NCBI RefSeq assembly: GCF_003751625.1
Contig: NZ_RJUL01000001.1
Location: 50,253 to 114,252 of the forward strand
Source: Gallaecimonas pentaromativorans
Lineage (GTDB): Bacteria > Pseudomonadota > Gammaproteobacteria > Enterobacterales > Gallaecimonadaceae
Length of the DNA: 64,000 bases
Direction: 5' to 3'
Below the pieces are notes generated by a model that worked only from the letters and a program-made list of their open reading frames with translations, ran no database searches and was not told the origin of the DNA. This document shows positions 33,732 through 42,244 of this stretch, piece after piece; position 1 is the stretch's first letter, and every line of letters begins with the position of its first letter. The position numbers were made by a program, and so were the translations under genes.

Positions 33732-35273
33732 ATGCGCAAGAATCTCCCTGTCGTCGACTCAGAGGTACAGGTACCTGAGGGAGAAGAGCTGGTCTCGACC
33801 ACCGATCTGCGTGGCGTGATCACCTACGCCAACGACGCCTTCATCAAGGTCTCGGGCTTCAGCGAAGCCGAGCTCATTGGCCAGCCTCACAACCTGGTGC
33901 GCCACCCGGACATGCCCTCAGAGGCCTTTGCCGATGTCTGGGCCAAGCTCAAGGCCGGCCGCCCCTGGCGCGGCATGGTAAAAAACCGCTGCAAGGATGG
34001 CCGCTATTACTGGGTGGATGCCTACCTGACCCCAATTATGGAAGGCAAGCAGTGCGTGGGCTTCCAGTCGGTGCGGCGCAAAGCGACCCGCCACCTTATC
34101 GAGAAAGCCGAAAAGGCCTACGCCCGCATCAACAAGGGCGAGAAGGTCCGCAAACTGGTGGACCTGCGCGGCTTTAGCTTTGGCGGCCTGCCGGTGCTGG
34201 TGCTGGGCCTTATCGCCTTCTTTGTGTTTGGTTTTACTACCGCTCTTGCCTTCTGTATTGGCGGCCTGGTGTCGGCACTGGGCATCTTTGCCTGGCTGCG
34301 CCCGTTGTGGGTTCAAGACGAAAAGGCCACCAATTTTCACGACTTGCACCTGTCCCAGGCCATCTACGTGGGCCACGGCTTTGGCGCCGGCATGCGCTTT
34401 GACGCCATGATGAACTGGTCCCGCAACGCCGCCATGCTGGGCCGCACCAAAGACGCCACCCATTCGCTGAGCGATGTGTCTACCAACCTGGTGCGCAGCG
34501 TTACCCACACCCGCAAGGAAGTGCAGGCCCAGGAAGACGAAGCCAACAAGATGGCGGTGGCCATCAACCAGCTGACCGCCACCATCCAGGAGATCGCCCG
34601 CTCCAGCCAGAACACCTCTGACGAAGTGCGCGACACCCATACCCAGTGCGACAATGCCCGCACCGCCCTGAAAGACTCGGCGGTGCGCATTAATAAACTC
34701 CAAGATGACGTGGAAGAATCCGCCCGCGCCGCCGAGGCCCTGCAAGCCGAGACCCAGAAGGTCACCAGCATCATGGGCGAGATTGAAGGCATTGCCGACC
34801 AAACCAACCTGCTGGCCCTGAACGCCGCCATCGAAGCGGCCCGGGCTGGCGAGCATGGCCGCGGCTTTGCGGTGGTGGCCGACGAAGTGCGCGCCCTTTC
34901 CAGCCGCACCCAGCAGTCGGCCGGTAATATCCGCGATAGCCTGGCTGGTATGCGCCGCATGCTCGACTCCTGGCGCGAGCTGATGGAGCGCAACCGCGAG
35001 CACGCCCAAAGCTGCGTGGACGGCACCCAGGCAGTAACAGTGACCCTGGACGACATCTTTGGCCGGGTTGCCGAAATCAACGACTTGGCGGCGCAAATTG
35101 CCACCGCCGCCGAAGAGCAAACCGCGGTAGCAGTAGAGGTCAACGACAACATCCAGCGGCTCAAGGATTTGTCCGAGAGCACCTCCTTTGCCATGGACGA
35201 GCTGGAAAAAAGCGGCCTGCTGCTCAACAAAAACACCGACCGCATCGCCGGCCTGGCCCGCACCTTCGGCTAA
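33732..35273 (+). CDS. Aer-like methyl-accepting chemotaxis protein with PAS domain
   Basis: 513 residues; ATG behind AAGGAAG. An N-terminal PAS domain (about 20-115: [39 protein letters not shown] and [23 protein letters not shown]) has the layout of Aer, where it binds FAD and follows redox state. Two close hydrophobic segments (about 155-195) form a membrane hairpin with no periplasmic domain. The signalling domain has the tip [38 protein letters not shown]. It likely mediates energy or oxygen taxis. A FliA promoter lies just upstream. Confidence 0.93.
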   Translation: MRKNLPVVDSEVQVPEGEELVSTTDLRGVITYANDAFIKVSGFSEAELIGQPHNLVRHPDMPSEAFADVWAKLKAGRPWRGMVKNRCKDGRYYWVDAYLTPIMEGKQCVGFQSVRRKATRHLIEKAEKAYARINKGEKVRKLVDLRGFSFGGLPVLVLGLIAFFVFGFTTALAFCIGGLVSALGIFAWLRPLWVQDEKATNFHDLHLSQAIYVGHGFGAGMRFDAMMNWSRNAAMLGRTKDATHSLSDVSTNLVRSVTHTRKEVQAQEDEANKMAVAINQLTATIQEIARSSQNTSDEVRDTHTQCDNARTALKDSAVRINKLQDDVEESARAAEALQAETQKVTSIMGEIEGIADQTNLLALNAAIEAARAGEHGRGFAVVADEVRALSSRTQQSAGNIRDSLAGMRRMLDSWRELMERNREHAQSCVDGTQAVTVTLDDIFGRVAEINDLAAQIATAAEEQTAVAVEVNDNIQRLKDLSESTSFAMDELEKSGLLLNKNTDRIAGLARTFG

Positions 35274-35290
35274 GCGTTAGCGCCCCTCTC

Positions 35291-35318
35291 AAGGCCAGCC
35301 ATCACGGCTGGCCTTTTT
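35291..35318 (+). terminator. Terminator after the PAS receptor gene
   Basis: AAGGCCAGCC / GGCTGGCCTTTTT with an ATCAC loop. Confidence 0.9.
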
Positions 35319-35357
35319 GTTATCATGGCTCCCCACGCCGTACCCGGAGCCAACACC

Positions 35358-36008
35358 ATGTCCCAGCAGGTTGCCGTATTCGACCTCGACCACACCCTGA
35401 TTGATACCGACAGCGCCAATGGTTTTGGCCTCTGGGCCCACCGCCAGGGGCTCTGGGCCGTGGACGACCTGCACGGCAAACTGGCCCACTGGCACCGCCT
35501 TTATGTAGAAGGCGCCCTGCCAGTGGACGAATACCTGGCATTTATCATCTCCCCTTTTACCGGCCAGCACCGCGATACCGTCGCCGCCTGGGTGGATGCC
35601 TTTGCCAAAGAAGAAGTGGCCCCCAAGGTGCGAGCCGACGCCATGAGCGCCGTCAGGCGCCACCAGCAGCAGGGTCACCGGGTGATAGTGGCCTCCGCCA
35701 CCATCGCTCCCATAGTAGAAGGGGTATGTAGGCTGCTGGGGCTCGATGAAGTGATAGCCACCGAGCTTGCCGTCGAGGGTGGCGTCTTTACCGGCCAATG
35801 CCAGGGGGTGCCCAGCCTCGGCCACGGCAAGGCCTGGCGGCTGACCCAGCATCTGGGTGAAAAGCCGGCCCTGCTGCACGCCTATTCCGATTCCATCAAC
35901 GATCTGGCGCTATTGAGCCTGGCCGATAGCGCCCATGTGGTGACCCCTGACCCAAAGCTTGCCGCCATCGCCGAAGTGCGCGGCTGGCCGGTGTATCACT
36001 GGCGATAA
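35358..36008 (+). CDS. HAD-IB family phosphatase
   Basis: 216 residues from ATG 35358; an upstream ATG at 35325 falls beside the preceding terminator and has no family support. The HAD nucleophile motif is VFDLDHTLIDTDS (motif I), with RVIVASATIAPIV as motif II and HAYSDSINDLALLSLAD as the metal-binding motif IV. The helical cap is of the SerB-like IB type. Relatives act on phosphoserine, histidinol phosphate or phospholipid head groups; the substrate here is not predictable. Confidence 0.88.
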   Translation: MSQQVAVFDLDHTLIDTDSANGFGLWAHRQGLWAVDDLHGKLAHWHRLYVEGALPVDEYLAFIISPFTGQHRDTVAAWVDAFAKEEVAPKVRADAMSAVRRHQQQGHRVIVASATIAPIVEGVCRLLGLDEVIATELAVEGGVFTGQCQGVPSLGHGKAWRLTQHLGEKPALLHAYSDSINDLALLSLADSAHVVTPDPKLAAIAEVRGWPVYHWR

Positions 36009-36035
36009 AAAAACCGGCCTTGAGGCCGGTTTTTT
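36007..36035. terminator. Terminator between the HAD gene and gpt
   Basis: AAAAAACCGGCC / GGCCGGTTTTTT with a TTGA loop between converging genes. Confidence 0.9.
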
Positions 36036-36036
36036 A

Positions 36037-36507
36037 TCAGTCGCGCCCGGACAAGGGGGCTTGGAAGGCAGGGCCCATATCCCAGGGCTGCTCAATCCAG
36101 GTGTCCTGGGCAATATCAATCACGTACTGGTCGATAAGGGGCTTGCCGCTGGGTTTGGCAAACACCGCCACCAGCTTGGCCTTGGGGTACATTTCCCGCA
36201 GGGCGCGGGCGGTATTGCCGCTGTCGACCAGGTCGTCCACCACCAGCCAGCCTTCACCGTCACCCACCGCCTCGCTGGCCGGTTTGATGATGTTCAGGCC
36301 GCGCTGGGCGTCGTGGTCGTAGGAGGAAATGCACACGGTATCGACGTTGTGCACCCCCAGTTCACGGGCCAGTACCAGAGCCGGGGCCATGCCGCCACGG
36401 GTAACCGCCACTATGCCTTTCCACTGCTCGGCAGGCAGCTGACGGGCTGCCAGTTCGCGGGCGGCCTGATGAAAGGCTTCCCAGGTGACCAGGTATTTTT
36501 TTGTCAT
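36037..36507 (-). CDS. gpt: Xanthine-guanine phosphoribosyltransferase
   Basis: 156 residues from ATG 36507 ([20 protein letters not shown]). Gpt salvages guanine, xanthine and hypoxanthine to their nucleotides with PRPP. It aligns through SEQWKG-like [36 protein letters not shown], the PRPP loop [12 protein letters not shown] and the C-terminal [11 protein letters not shown]. It starts four bases after the stop of the purine permease gene, so uptake and salvage are one operon. Confidence 0.96.
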   Translation of the reverse strand: MTKKYLVTWEAFHQAARELAARQLPAEQWKGIVAVTRGGMAPALVLARELGVHNVDTVCISSYDHDAQRGLNIIKPASEAVGDGEGWLVVDDLVDSGNTARALREMYPKAKLVAVFAKPSGKPLIDQYVIDIAQDTWIEQPWDMGPAFQAPLSGRD

Positions 36508-36511
36508 AGCA

Positions 36512-37804
36512 TCATCCTGCAAAAGCAAATTTCAAGAAGAACAGCATCGCCAGCACCCACACCGCCGGGCTCACTTCTTTGAAGCGGCCGGCCAGAGCCT
36601 TGACCAGGGCGTAGCTGATAAAGCCAAGGGCAATGCCGGTGGCGATGGAATAGGTCAGCGGCATCATGATCAGTACCACCGCTGCCGGTACCGTTTCGGT
36701 CAGGTCATTCCAGTCCAGGTGGCGAAGGCTGGTCAGCATCAGCACCGCCACGTACACCAGGGCGCCGGCGGTAGCAAAAGCCGGCACCATGCCCGCCAAG
36801 GGCGCGAAAAAGAGCGCGGCCAGGAACAACACCCCAACGGTAACGGCGGTCAGACCGCTGCGGCCACCGGCGGCAACGCCAGCGGTGCTTTCTACATAAG
36901 AGGTGGTGGTGGAAGTACCCAAAGTGGCACCGACGATGGTGGCGGTAGAATCGGCCAACAATGCCTTGGAAAGCCGTGGCAGGTTGCCCTTTTTATCAAG
37001 AAGATCGGCCTTTTGGGCGACCGCCAGCAAGGTGCCGGAGGTGTCGAACAAGTCCACGAACAAGAAGGCGAAAATCACCGACAGCATGGAGAGGCTAAAA
37101 GCGCCGGCCAAGTCCATCTTGGCAAAAGTGGGGGCCAGAGACGGCGGCGCCGACACCAAGCCATGGTATTCGGTAAGGCCAGCCACCACCCCCAGCACGG
37201 TGATCAGCAAAATGGCAATCAGCACCCCGCCTTTTACCCGCCGCGTCTCCAGCGCCACAATCAGGAAAAAGCCGAGGATAGCCAGCAGCACCGAGGGTTT
37301 ACTCAGATCGCCCAGGCTCACCAGTGTGGCCGGGTTGTCCACCACCACACCGGCGTTAGTGAGGCCAATCATGGCCAGGAACAGGCCGATACCAGCGGCT
37401 ATCCCCACCTTCAGCGCGCCGGGTATGGAATTGATTATCCACTCACGAATTTTGAACAGCGACAGCAGCACGAAGATACAGCCACTGAAGAACACCGCGC
37501 CCAGGGCGGTTTCCCAGCTGTAGTGGTCGTGCAAAACCACGGTGTAGGTAAAGAAGGCATTAAGGCCCATACCCGGTGCCAGGGCGATGGGGTAGTTGGC
37601 CAGAAAGCCCATCACGAAACAGCCAAAGGCGGCTGCCAGACAGGTGGCCACGAAAATCGCGCCGTGGTCCATACCGGTCTTGGCCAGTACCGACGGGTTG
37701 ACGAAGATGATGTAGGCCATGGTCAAGAAAGTGGTGATACCGGCTATCACTTCCTGACGGGTATTGGTGCCGAGCTCAGAGAGCTTGAACAGTTTTTCGA
37801 GCAT
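36512..37804 (-). CDS. Purine (guanine/hypoxanthine-type) permease, NCS2 AzgA-like
   Basis: 430 residues from ATG 37804 ([37 protein letters not shown]), which matches the family start. About fourteen helices expected. AzgA-like signatures: [38 protein letters not shown], and [26 protein letters not shown]. These proteins import hypoxanthine, guanine or adenine with protons. Pairing with gpt favours guanine/hypoxanthine. A PurR-like operator lies 47 bases upstream. Confidence 0.93.
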   Translation of the reverse strand: MLEKLFKLSELGTNTRQEVIAGITTFLTMAYIIFVNPSVLAKTGMDHGAIFVATCLAAAFGCFVMGFLANYPIALAPGMGLNAFFTYTVVLHDHYSWETALGAVFFSGCIFVLLSLFKIREWIINSIPGALKVGIAAGIGLFLAMIGLTNAGVVVDNPATLVSLGDLSKPSVLLAILGFFLIVALETRRVKGGVLIAILLITVLGVVAGLTEYHGLVSAPPSLAPTFAKMDLAGAFSLSMLSVIFAFLFVDLFDTSGTLLAVAQKADLLDKKGNLPRLSKALLADSTATIVGATLGTSTTTSYVESTAGVAAGGRSGLTAVTVGVLFLAALFFAPLAGMVPAFATAGALVYVAVLMLTSLRHLDWNDLTETVPAAVVLIMMPLTYSIATGIALGFISYALVKALAGRFKEVSPAVWVLAMLFFLKFAFAG

Positions 37805-37850
37805 GGGGGAGCCACTCAAAGACGGAGAATGGCGCGCGATTATCCAAGCA

Positions 37851-37866
37851 GGGCAAACGTTTTGCA
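37851..37866 (-). promoter_or_regulatory. PurR-like operator before the permease-gpt operon
   Basis: GGGCAAACGTTTTGCA contains the PurR core GCAAACGTTTT; compared with the E. coli-type box ACGCAAACGTTTTCGT it differs mainly at the outer bases. The position, 47 bases before the permease start, is right for repression when purines are plentiful. Confidence 0.65.
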
Positions 37867-37944
37867 AGGCGCGAAACAGCCATTCCCGAGCTGCATCAGG
37901 TTACTACCATGTTACCCAAAACCCCTGGTCGGTAAAGTGCTAAT

Positions 37945-37970
37945 AAAAAAGGCCGCTTACGCGGCCTTTT
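37945..37970 (-). terminator. Terminator after pstB
   Basis: AAAAAAGGCCGC / GCGGCCTTTT with a TTAC loop, just beyond the pstB stop; a T-run follows on the minus strand. Confidence 0.88.
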
Positions 37971-37973
37971 CGG

Positions 37974-38774
37974 TTAACCAAATGTACCCTGCACATAATC
38001 TTTGGTGCGGGCATTAACCGGTTTTTTGAACACCTGCTCGGTTTCACCGAACTCGATGAGCTCGCCCAGGTACATAAAAGCGGTGTAGTCGGAGATCCGC
38101 TGCGCCTGCTGCATGTTGTGGGTCACGATGACGATGGTGTAGTGCTTGCGCAGCTCGCTGATGAGCTCCTCGATACCCTGGGTGGCAATGGGGTCCAGAG
38201 CCGAGGTGGGCTCGTCCATCAAAATCACCTCGGGCTTGAGGGCGATGGTGCGGGCGATACACAGGCGCTGCTGCTGGCCACCAGAGAGGCTGGAGGCGTC
38301 GCTGTTGAGCTTGTCTTTCACTTCGTTCCACAGCTGGGCCTGTTCCAGGGCCTCACGCACACGCTTGTCCATCTCCTTGCGGGACAGGCTCTCATAGAGC
38401 TTGATACCAAAAGCGATGTTGTCGTAGATGCTCATCGGGAAGGGAGTGGGCTTTTGGAACACCATGCCCACCTTGGCGCGCAGGTCGTTCAGGCTCACCT
38501 TTTTGGTCAGCACGCAGCTGTCGTCCAGCAGCACGTTGCCCTCGGCGCGCTGGCCGGGGTAGAGCTCATAAATGCGGTTCAAACAGCGCAGCAGGGTGGA
38601 TTTGCCACAGCCGGACGGGCCGATCATCGCGGTAACGCGATTCTTGTAGATAGGCAGGCTCACTTCGAACAGGGCCTGCTTGTCCTTACCGTAGAAGAAA
38701 TTCAGCCCTTGAACGTCCATGCGTTTTTTAAGGGGTGAAGCCTGGTAATTCTGGATATGGGCGACCTGGCTCAT
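37974..38774 (-). CDS. pstB: Phosphate ABC transporter ATP-binding protein PstB
   Basis: 266 residues. It powers phosphate import with PstSCA. Walker A is [17 protein letters not shown], the signature is [13 protein letters not shown], Walker [14 protein letters not shown] and the switch His follows in [11 protein letters not shown]. The start overlaps the pstA stop by one base (TGATG). A terminator follows directly, and phoU is not found next in line, unlike in E. coli. Confidence 0.97.
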   Translation of the reverse strand: MSQVAHIQNYQASPLKKRMDVQGLNFFYGKDKQALFEVSLPIYKNRVTAMIGPSGCGKSTLLRCLNRIYELYPGQRAEGNVLLDDSCVLTKKVSLNDLRAKVGMVFQKPTPFPMSIYDNIAFGIKLYESLSRKEMDKRVREALEQAQLWNEVKDKLNSDASSLSGGQQQRLCIARTIALKPEVILMDEPTSALDPIATQGIEELISELRKHYTIVIVTHNMQQAQRISDYTAFMYLGELIEFGETEQVFKKPVNARTKDYVQGTFG

Positions 38775-39607
38775 CAGGACCTCCGTTTTTTCAGTTGCGG
38801 CAGTACCCGCGACAAAATGTTGAGAAGCAGGATGGCCATGGTGATCAGCAAAGCGCCGGCCCAGGCCAGTTGGTTCCAGGATTCGTAAGGGCTCATGGCG
38901 AACTGGTAAATGGTTACCGGCAGGTTGGCCATAGGCTCATTGGGATTGAGGGTCATAAAGCTGGAGTTAAGAGCGGTAAACAGCAAAGGCGCCGTTTCAC
39001 CGCTGATGCGCGCCACCGACAGCAAGATACCGGTCACGATACCGGTACCGACGCTGCGATAGCACAGGCTGACAATCACCTTCCAGCGCGGGGTGCCAAG
39101 GCCGGCACCGGCTTCACGCAGGTTACGGGGCACCAGTTTGAGCATCTCTTCGGTGGTGCTGATGATGATGGGCAGGGCAATGATGGCAAGGGCGATACTG
39201 CCGGCCCAGCCGGAGAAGTGCCCCATGCCTACCACCACCAGTTGGTACACGAAGAGGCCCACCAGGATGGAAGGGGCGCTCATCAGCATGCCGTTCAAAA
39301 AGCGGATGGTGTCGGCGGTCTTGGAGTTCTGGCCAAACTCGGCCAGCCAGGTACCGGCCAGCACCCCAATCGGGGTCGCCAGCACAATGCCCAGGGCGGT
39401 CATCATCACGCTGCCGATAATGGCGTTGGCCAGGCCGCCTTCACCGCCGGGGCCCGGGGTGACTTCGGTAAACAGCGACCAGCTCATGCCGGCCAGGCCT
39501 TTTTCAAAGAGGGTGTAGAGGATCAACACCAATACGCCCAGGCCCAGCAGGGTGGCACCCAGGCAGAAGGCCTTGAACAGCACGTTCTTGGCTTTACGCA
39601 TGATCAT
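38774..39607 (-). CDS. pstA: Phosphate ABC transporter permease PstA
   Basis: 277 residues with about six helices. The EAA loop contacting PstB is seen as [23 protein letters not shown]. The start overlaps the pstC stop by four bases (ATGA). Together with PstC it forms the membrane channel of the phosphate importer. Confidence 0.96.
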   Translation of the reverse strand: MIMRKAKNVLFKAFCLGATLLGLGVLVLILYTLFEKGLAGMSWSLFTEVTPGPGGEGGLANAIIGSVMMTALGIVLATPIGVLAGTWLAEFGQNSKTADTIRFLNGMLMSAPSILVGLFVYQLVVVGMGHFSGWAGSIALAIIALPIIISTTEEMLKLVPRNLREAGAGLGTPRWKVIVSLCYRSVGTGIVTGILLSVARISGETAPLLFTALNSSFMTLNPNEPMANLPVTIYQFAMSPYESWNQLAWAGALLITMAILLLNILSRVLPQLKKRRS

Positions 39608-40566
39608 TGCATTTTCCTCCGCAGCAGCACCCGGGCTGTACCCATCACCACGAAGGTGATCATGAACAGCACCAGGCCCAGGCCGATAAGAGAAGCGATG
39701 TGCGTCTCACCGGTGGCCTCGTTGAACTGCTCGGCGATGGTGGCGGAAATCGAGGTAGCCGGCATGAACAGGCTGACGTCCATGCTCTGGGCGCCGCCAA
39801 TGACGAAGGTAATGGCCATGGTTTCCCCCAGAGCCCTTCCCAGCGCGAGGATCAGCGCGCCGAAAATGGGGCCCTTGATGGCGGGCAACAAAACCTTGGC
39901 AATCACTTCGAACTGGGTAGCGCCGATACCGTAGGTGGCTTCACGCAGTACGTTGGGCACTGTGCTGAGCGCCTCTTTGATAAGGGAGGTCAGAATTGGC
40001 AGGATCATGAAGGCCAGAATGATGCCTGATGTCAAAAGTCCCACACCCATGGGGGGCCCACTGAATAAGCTGCCGATAACCGGCAGCTCTGCCAAATGCT
40101 CACCAGCCCACATCTGGAACCCTTCAGAGAACCAGGGGGCAAACACAAAGAGACCCCACATGCCGTAGATGATGCTGGGCACGGCGGCCAGCAGCTCAAT
40201 GGCAATGGACAATGGCTTGGACAGCCATTTGGGGCTTAGCTCGGACAGGAAGATGGCCACACCCACGCCAACGGGCAAGGCCAGCAACACGGCGATAAAC
40301 GACGACACCAAGGTGCCGTACAGGGCGTTAGCGGCCCCGAATTGCTCGTTTACCGGGTCCCATTCATTGCTGAAAAAGAATCCCAGGCCGAACTTTTCAA
40401 GGGCCGGCCAGGCGCCTGTCACCAGCGACAACAGCAAAGCAAACATCAATACAGCGATGAGCCCTGCACTGGCCATGCTGGCCTTACGGAAGAATCCATC
40501 GCCATCCACTGGGAATGCCTTGAGCAGTAATGCTTTCATAGTCAAAGGTATCAGCTCTACAAACAA
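39604..40566 (-). CDS. pstC: Phosphate ABC transporter permease PstC
   Basis: 320 residues with about six helices. Recognisable PstC segments include [12 protein letters not shown]-like [36 protein letters not shown] and the EAA loop [24 protein letters not shown]. It lies 50 bases after pstS; the gap contains a stable hairpin that could lower expression of pstCAB relative to pstS. An ATG at 40566 is used; a second in-frame ATG lies eight codons later. Confidence 0.95.
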   Translation of the reverse strand: MFVELIPLTMKALLLKAFPVDGDGFFRKASMASAGLIAVLMFALLLSLVTGAWPALEKFGLGFFFSNEWDPVNEQFGAANALYGTLVSSFIAVLLALPVGVGVAIFLSELSPKWLSKPLSIAIELLAAVPSIIYGMWGLFVFAPWFSEGFQMWAGEHLAELPVIGSLFSGPPMGVGLLTSGIILAFMILPILTSLIKEALSTVPNVLREATYGIGATQFEVIAKVLLPAIKGPIFGALILALGRALGETMAITFVIGGAQSMDVSLFMPATSISATIAEQFNEATGETHIASLIGLGLVLFMITFVVMGTARVLLRRKMQ

Positions 40567-40570
40567 CGAA

Positions 40571-40594
40571 ACCCCCGTGCCGGAACACGGGGGT
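40571..40594 (-). other. Hairpin between pstS and pstC
   Basis: ACCCCCGTG / CACGGGGGT, nine perfect pairs with a six-base loop and only a short T-run on the minus strand. Such intercistronic hairpins usually stop part of transcription or protect the pstS message, matching the need for more binding protein than permease. Confidence 0.75.
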
Positions 40595-40615
40595 AAATTT
40601 CATGACAACTTACTG

Positions 40616-41659
40616 TTAGTAAACAGCTTTGCCATTGTTTTTGATGTCCTGGGTCCACATGGATTCAACCATTTTGACCACATTGGCGGGCATCGGTACG
40701 TAGTCCAACTCGGTGGCCAGCTTGTCGCCTTTCTCGTAACCCCACTGGAAGAACTTCAGCACTTCCTTGGCAGTCTCAGGGTTAGCCTGCTCTTTGTGCA
40801 TCAGGATGAAAGTAGCGGCAGTCATCGGCCAGGAGTCGGCACCAGGCTGGTCGTTGAGGATCAGCTTGAAGCCAGGAGCGTGGGCCCAATCGGCGTTGGC
40901 AGCAGCGGCCATGAAGGCTTTCATGGAAGGCTCTACAAAGGCGCCGGATTGGTTTTGCATCTGGGTGTAGGTCAGGTCGTTGGTTTTGGCATAGGCAAAC
41001 TCAACGTAACCGATAGAACCCTTGGTGCGCTTAACGAAGTTGGCGACACCGGCGTTGCCTTTACCGCCCAACTGGTGAGCTTCTTTCGGCCAAGCCACTT
41101 CTTTACCTACGCCTACGTTGGCTTTCCAGTCGCCAGAAACGCGGCTCAGGTAGTCGGTGAAGTTGTAGCTGGTACCGGAACCGTCAGAGCGGTGTACGGC
41201 GTAGATAGGCAGGTGAGGCAGTTTCAGGCCGCCGTTCAGCTTTTTCAGCTCAGCGTCGTCCCAGAATTTTACTTTGCCCAGGTAGATGTCAGCCAGGGCT
41301 TCGCCAGACAGTTTCATTTCACCGGCTTTGATGCCAGGAACGTTAACAACGGCAACGATGGAGCCCATAACGGCCGGGAACTGTACCAGGCCTTGCTTGT
41401 CCAGCTCGGCTTTGTCGAGCGGCGCATCGGAAGCACCGAAGTCAACGGTGTTAGCGATGATTTGTTTGATACCACCACCAGAACCGATAGCCTGGTAGTT
41501 CAGTTTGACGCCGGTTTCCTTGTTGTATTGCTCGGCCCATTTGGCGTAAACAGGATAAGGGAAGGTAGCGCCAGCGCCGTTGATCACGGTGTCTGCAAAA
41601 GCAGAGGCTGAACCCAGAACAGCGCAGCTAAGTACCACACCTTTAAGCAACTTATTCAT
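40616..41659 (-). CDS. pstS: Phosphate-binding periplasmic protein PstS
   Basis: 347 residues with signal peptide (LLKGVVLSCAVLGSASAFA). Phosphate-binding loops are visible: INGAGATFPYPVYAKWAEQYNKETG, QAIGSGGGIKQI, DFGASDAPL and HRSDGSGTSYNFTDYL. It is the E. coli-like type rather than the PstS1/alkaline-phosphatase-linked type. It is first in pstSCAB and lies behind a Pho box. Confidence 0.97.
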   Translation of the reverse strand: MNKLLKGVVLSCAVLGSASAFADTVINGAGATFPYPVYAKWAEQYNKETGVKLNYQAIGSGGGIKQIIANTVDFGASDAPLDKAELDKQGLVQFPAVMGSIVAVVNVPGIKAGEMKLSGEALADIYLGKVKFWDDAELKKLNGGLKLPHLPIYAVHRSDGSGTSYNFTDYLSRVSGDWKANVGVGKEVAWPKEAHQLGGKGNAGVANFVKRTKGSIGYVEFAYAKTNDLTYTQMQNQSGAFVEPSMKAFMAAAANADWAHAPGFKLILNDQPGADSWPMTAATFILMHKEQANPETAKEVLKFFQWGYEKGDKLATELDYVPMPANVVKMVESMWTQDIKNNGKAVY

Positions 41660-41744
41660 ATCGAGATCCTAAAACCAGTTGGTGAGATGAGACGCCTTGG
41701 CGCCCCCTTTTTTCATCAGGTCGGCAGTTTTTTACCATCGCAAG

Positions 41745-41773
41745 ATGACGGCTATGTGACAGCTTTAGGACAG
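41745..41773 (-). promoter_or_regulatory. Pho box before pstS
   Basis: On the minus strand three 11-base units follow in tandem: CTGTCCTAAAG, CTGTCACATAG and CCGTCATC. They match PhoB half-sites (CTGTCAT plus AT-rich spacer). The block lies 86 bases before the pstS start, so PhoB should activate the operon at low phosphate. Confidence 0.87.
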
Positions 41774-41812
41774 TTGCTGGAGACGGGGGGTATGAAAGGG
41801 AAAAAAGCCAAT

Positions 41813-41838
41813 AAAAAAGGGCCCTTGCGGCCCCTTTT
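41813..41838 (-). terminator. Terminator after the 39-residue gene
   Basis: On the minus strand AAAAGGGGCC pairs with GGCCCTTTT (one bulge) around GCAAG, with a T-run. It lies 17 bases after the small gene's stop and insulates pstS. Confidence 0.8.
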
Positions 41839-41854
41839 GTCATCACAGGATTTT

Positions 41855-41974
41855 TTATTTTTTCTTTGGTGCCTTGGACCACTGAGTGGGGTAGAGGAAC
41901 AGCGGCATGCTACGCTGCTCACCCTTGGCCGGCGGAAAAACACCCTGGTTGGCAAAAGGAAAGACGATTTTCAT
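41855..41974 (-). CDS. Unrecognised 39-residue protein with strong translation signals
   Basis: The frame starts at ATG 41974 with GAGGAG eight bases upstream, near-ideal for translation. The product begins MKIVFPFANQGVFPPAKGEQ and ends SKAPKKK; it is basic and Pro/Phe-rich, with no membrane helix. A complete transcription unit surrounds it: an extended -10 promoter at 42107-42134, a leader of about 125 bases, the frame, and a terminator. Together these make a real small gene likely. I know no family for it. Its leader can fold in two ways affecting the ribosome-binding site (separate entry). Confidence 0.7.
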   Translation of the reverse strand: MKIVFPFANQGVFPPAKGEQRSMPLFLYPTQWSKAPKKK

Positions 41975-41981
41975 AGTTCAG

Positions 41982-42100
41982 CTCCTCAATTTCGTTCACA
42001 GGCTTCTCGGCACTTGCCCTCTTGGGCGCCTGATCTCGGTTCCGTGGAGATTCTTATCCCCCAATCCATGGAGTTAGCACGAGGAGGTTTTCTCAACCTC
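41982..42100 (-). promoter_or_regulatory. Structured leader of the 39-residue gene
   Basis: The predicted transcript starts near 42100. GAGGTT (42100-42095) pairs with AACCTC (42089-42084) in an early hairpin with loop GAGAA. The same strand, extended as AACCTCCTC (42089-42081), is complementary to the gene's own GAGGAG Shine-Dalgarno (41987-41982). The two pairings exclude each other, so the leader could switch translation. A 27-codon frame (MDWGIRISTEPRS..., ATG near 42070) ends right at the Shine-Dalgarno but has no ribosome-binding site itself. Confidence 0.5.
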
Positions 42101-42106
42101 GAAGCC

Positions 42107-42134
42107 AGTATAGCAAAATGTAGTTTTATTACAA
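42107..42134 (-). promoter_or_regulatory. Sigma-70 promoter of the 39-residue gene
   Basis: On the minus strand TTGTAA (42134-42129), 16 bases, then TATACT (42112-42107), preceded by TGC, an extended -10. The surrounding DNA is AT-rich, which should help melting. Confidence 0.75.
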
Positions 42135-42206
42135 TAAAACCCAACAAAAAATCCTTAAAACACCAGTTTACGCGGGCGTAAAGTAATTTAATTACAAAAT
42201 AAGGGT

Positions 42207-42234
42207 GAAAAAAGCCCACCTTGAGGGTGGGCTT
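42207..42234 (-). terminator. Terminator after the M17 aminopeptidase gene
   Basis: AAGCCCACC / GGTGGGCTT stem; on the minus strand it ends in six T. It starts ten bases after the aminopeptidase stop. Confidence 0.88.
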
Positions 42235-42244
42235 GTCGCTTACG

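Noticed and set aside
37870-37920. TPP-riboswitch-like words (ACCTGAT ... GGGAA) on the minus strand before the purine permease
   Set aside because: The inner hairpin and the other conserved arm of the THI element are missing, and the downstream genes are for purines, not thiamine.
36485-38017. 510-residue plus-strand open frame
   Set aside because: Antisense of the purine permease; no start signal and no recognisable domain.
41687-42181. 164-residue plus-strand open frame across the pst promoter
   Set aside because: It runs through the Pho box, a terminator and the opposite promoter; the 39-codon frame on the other strand has far better signals.
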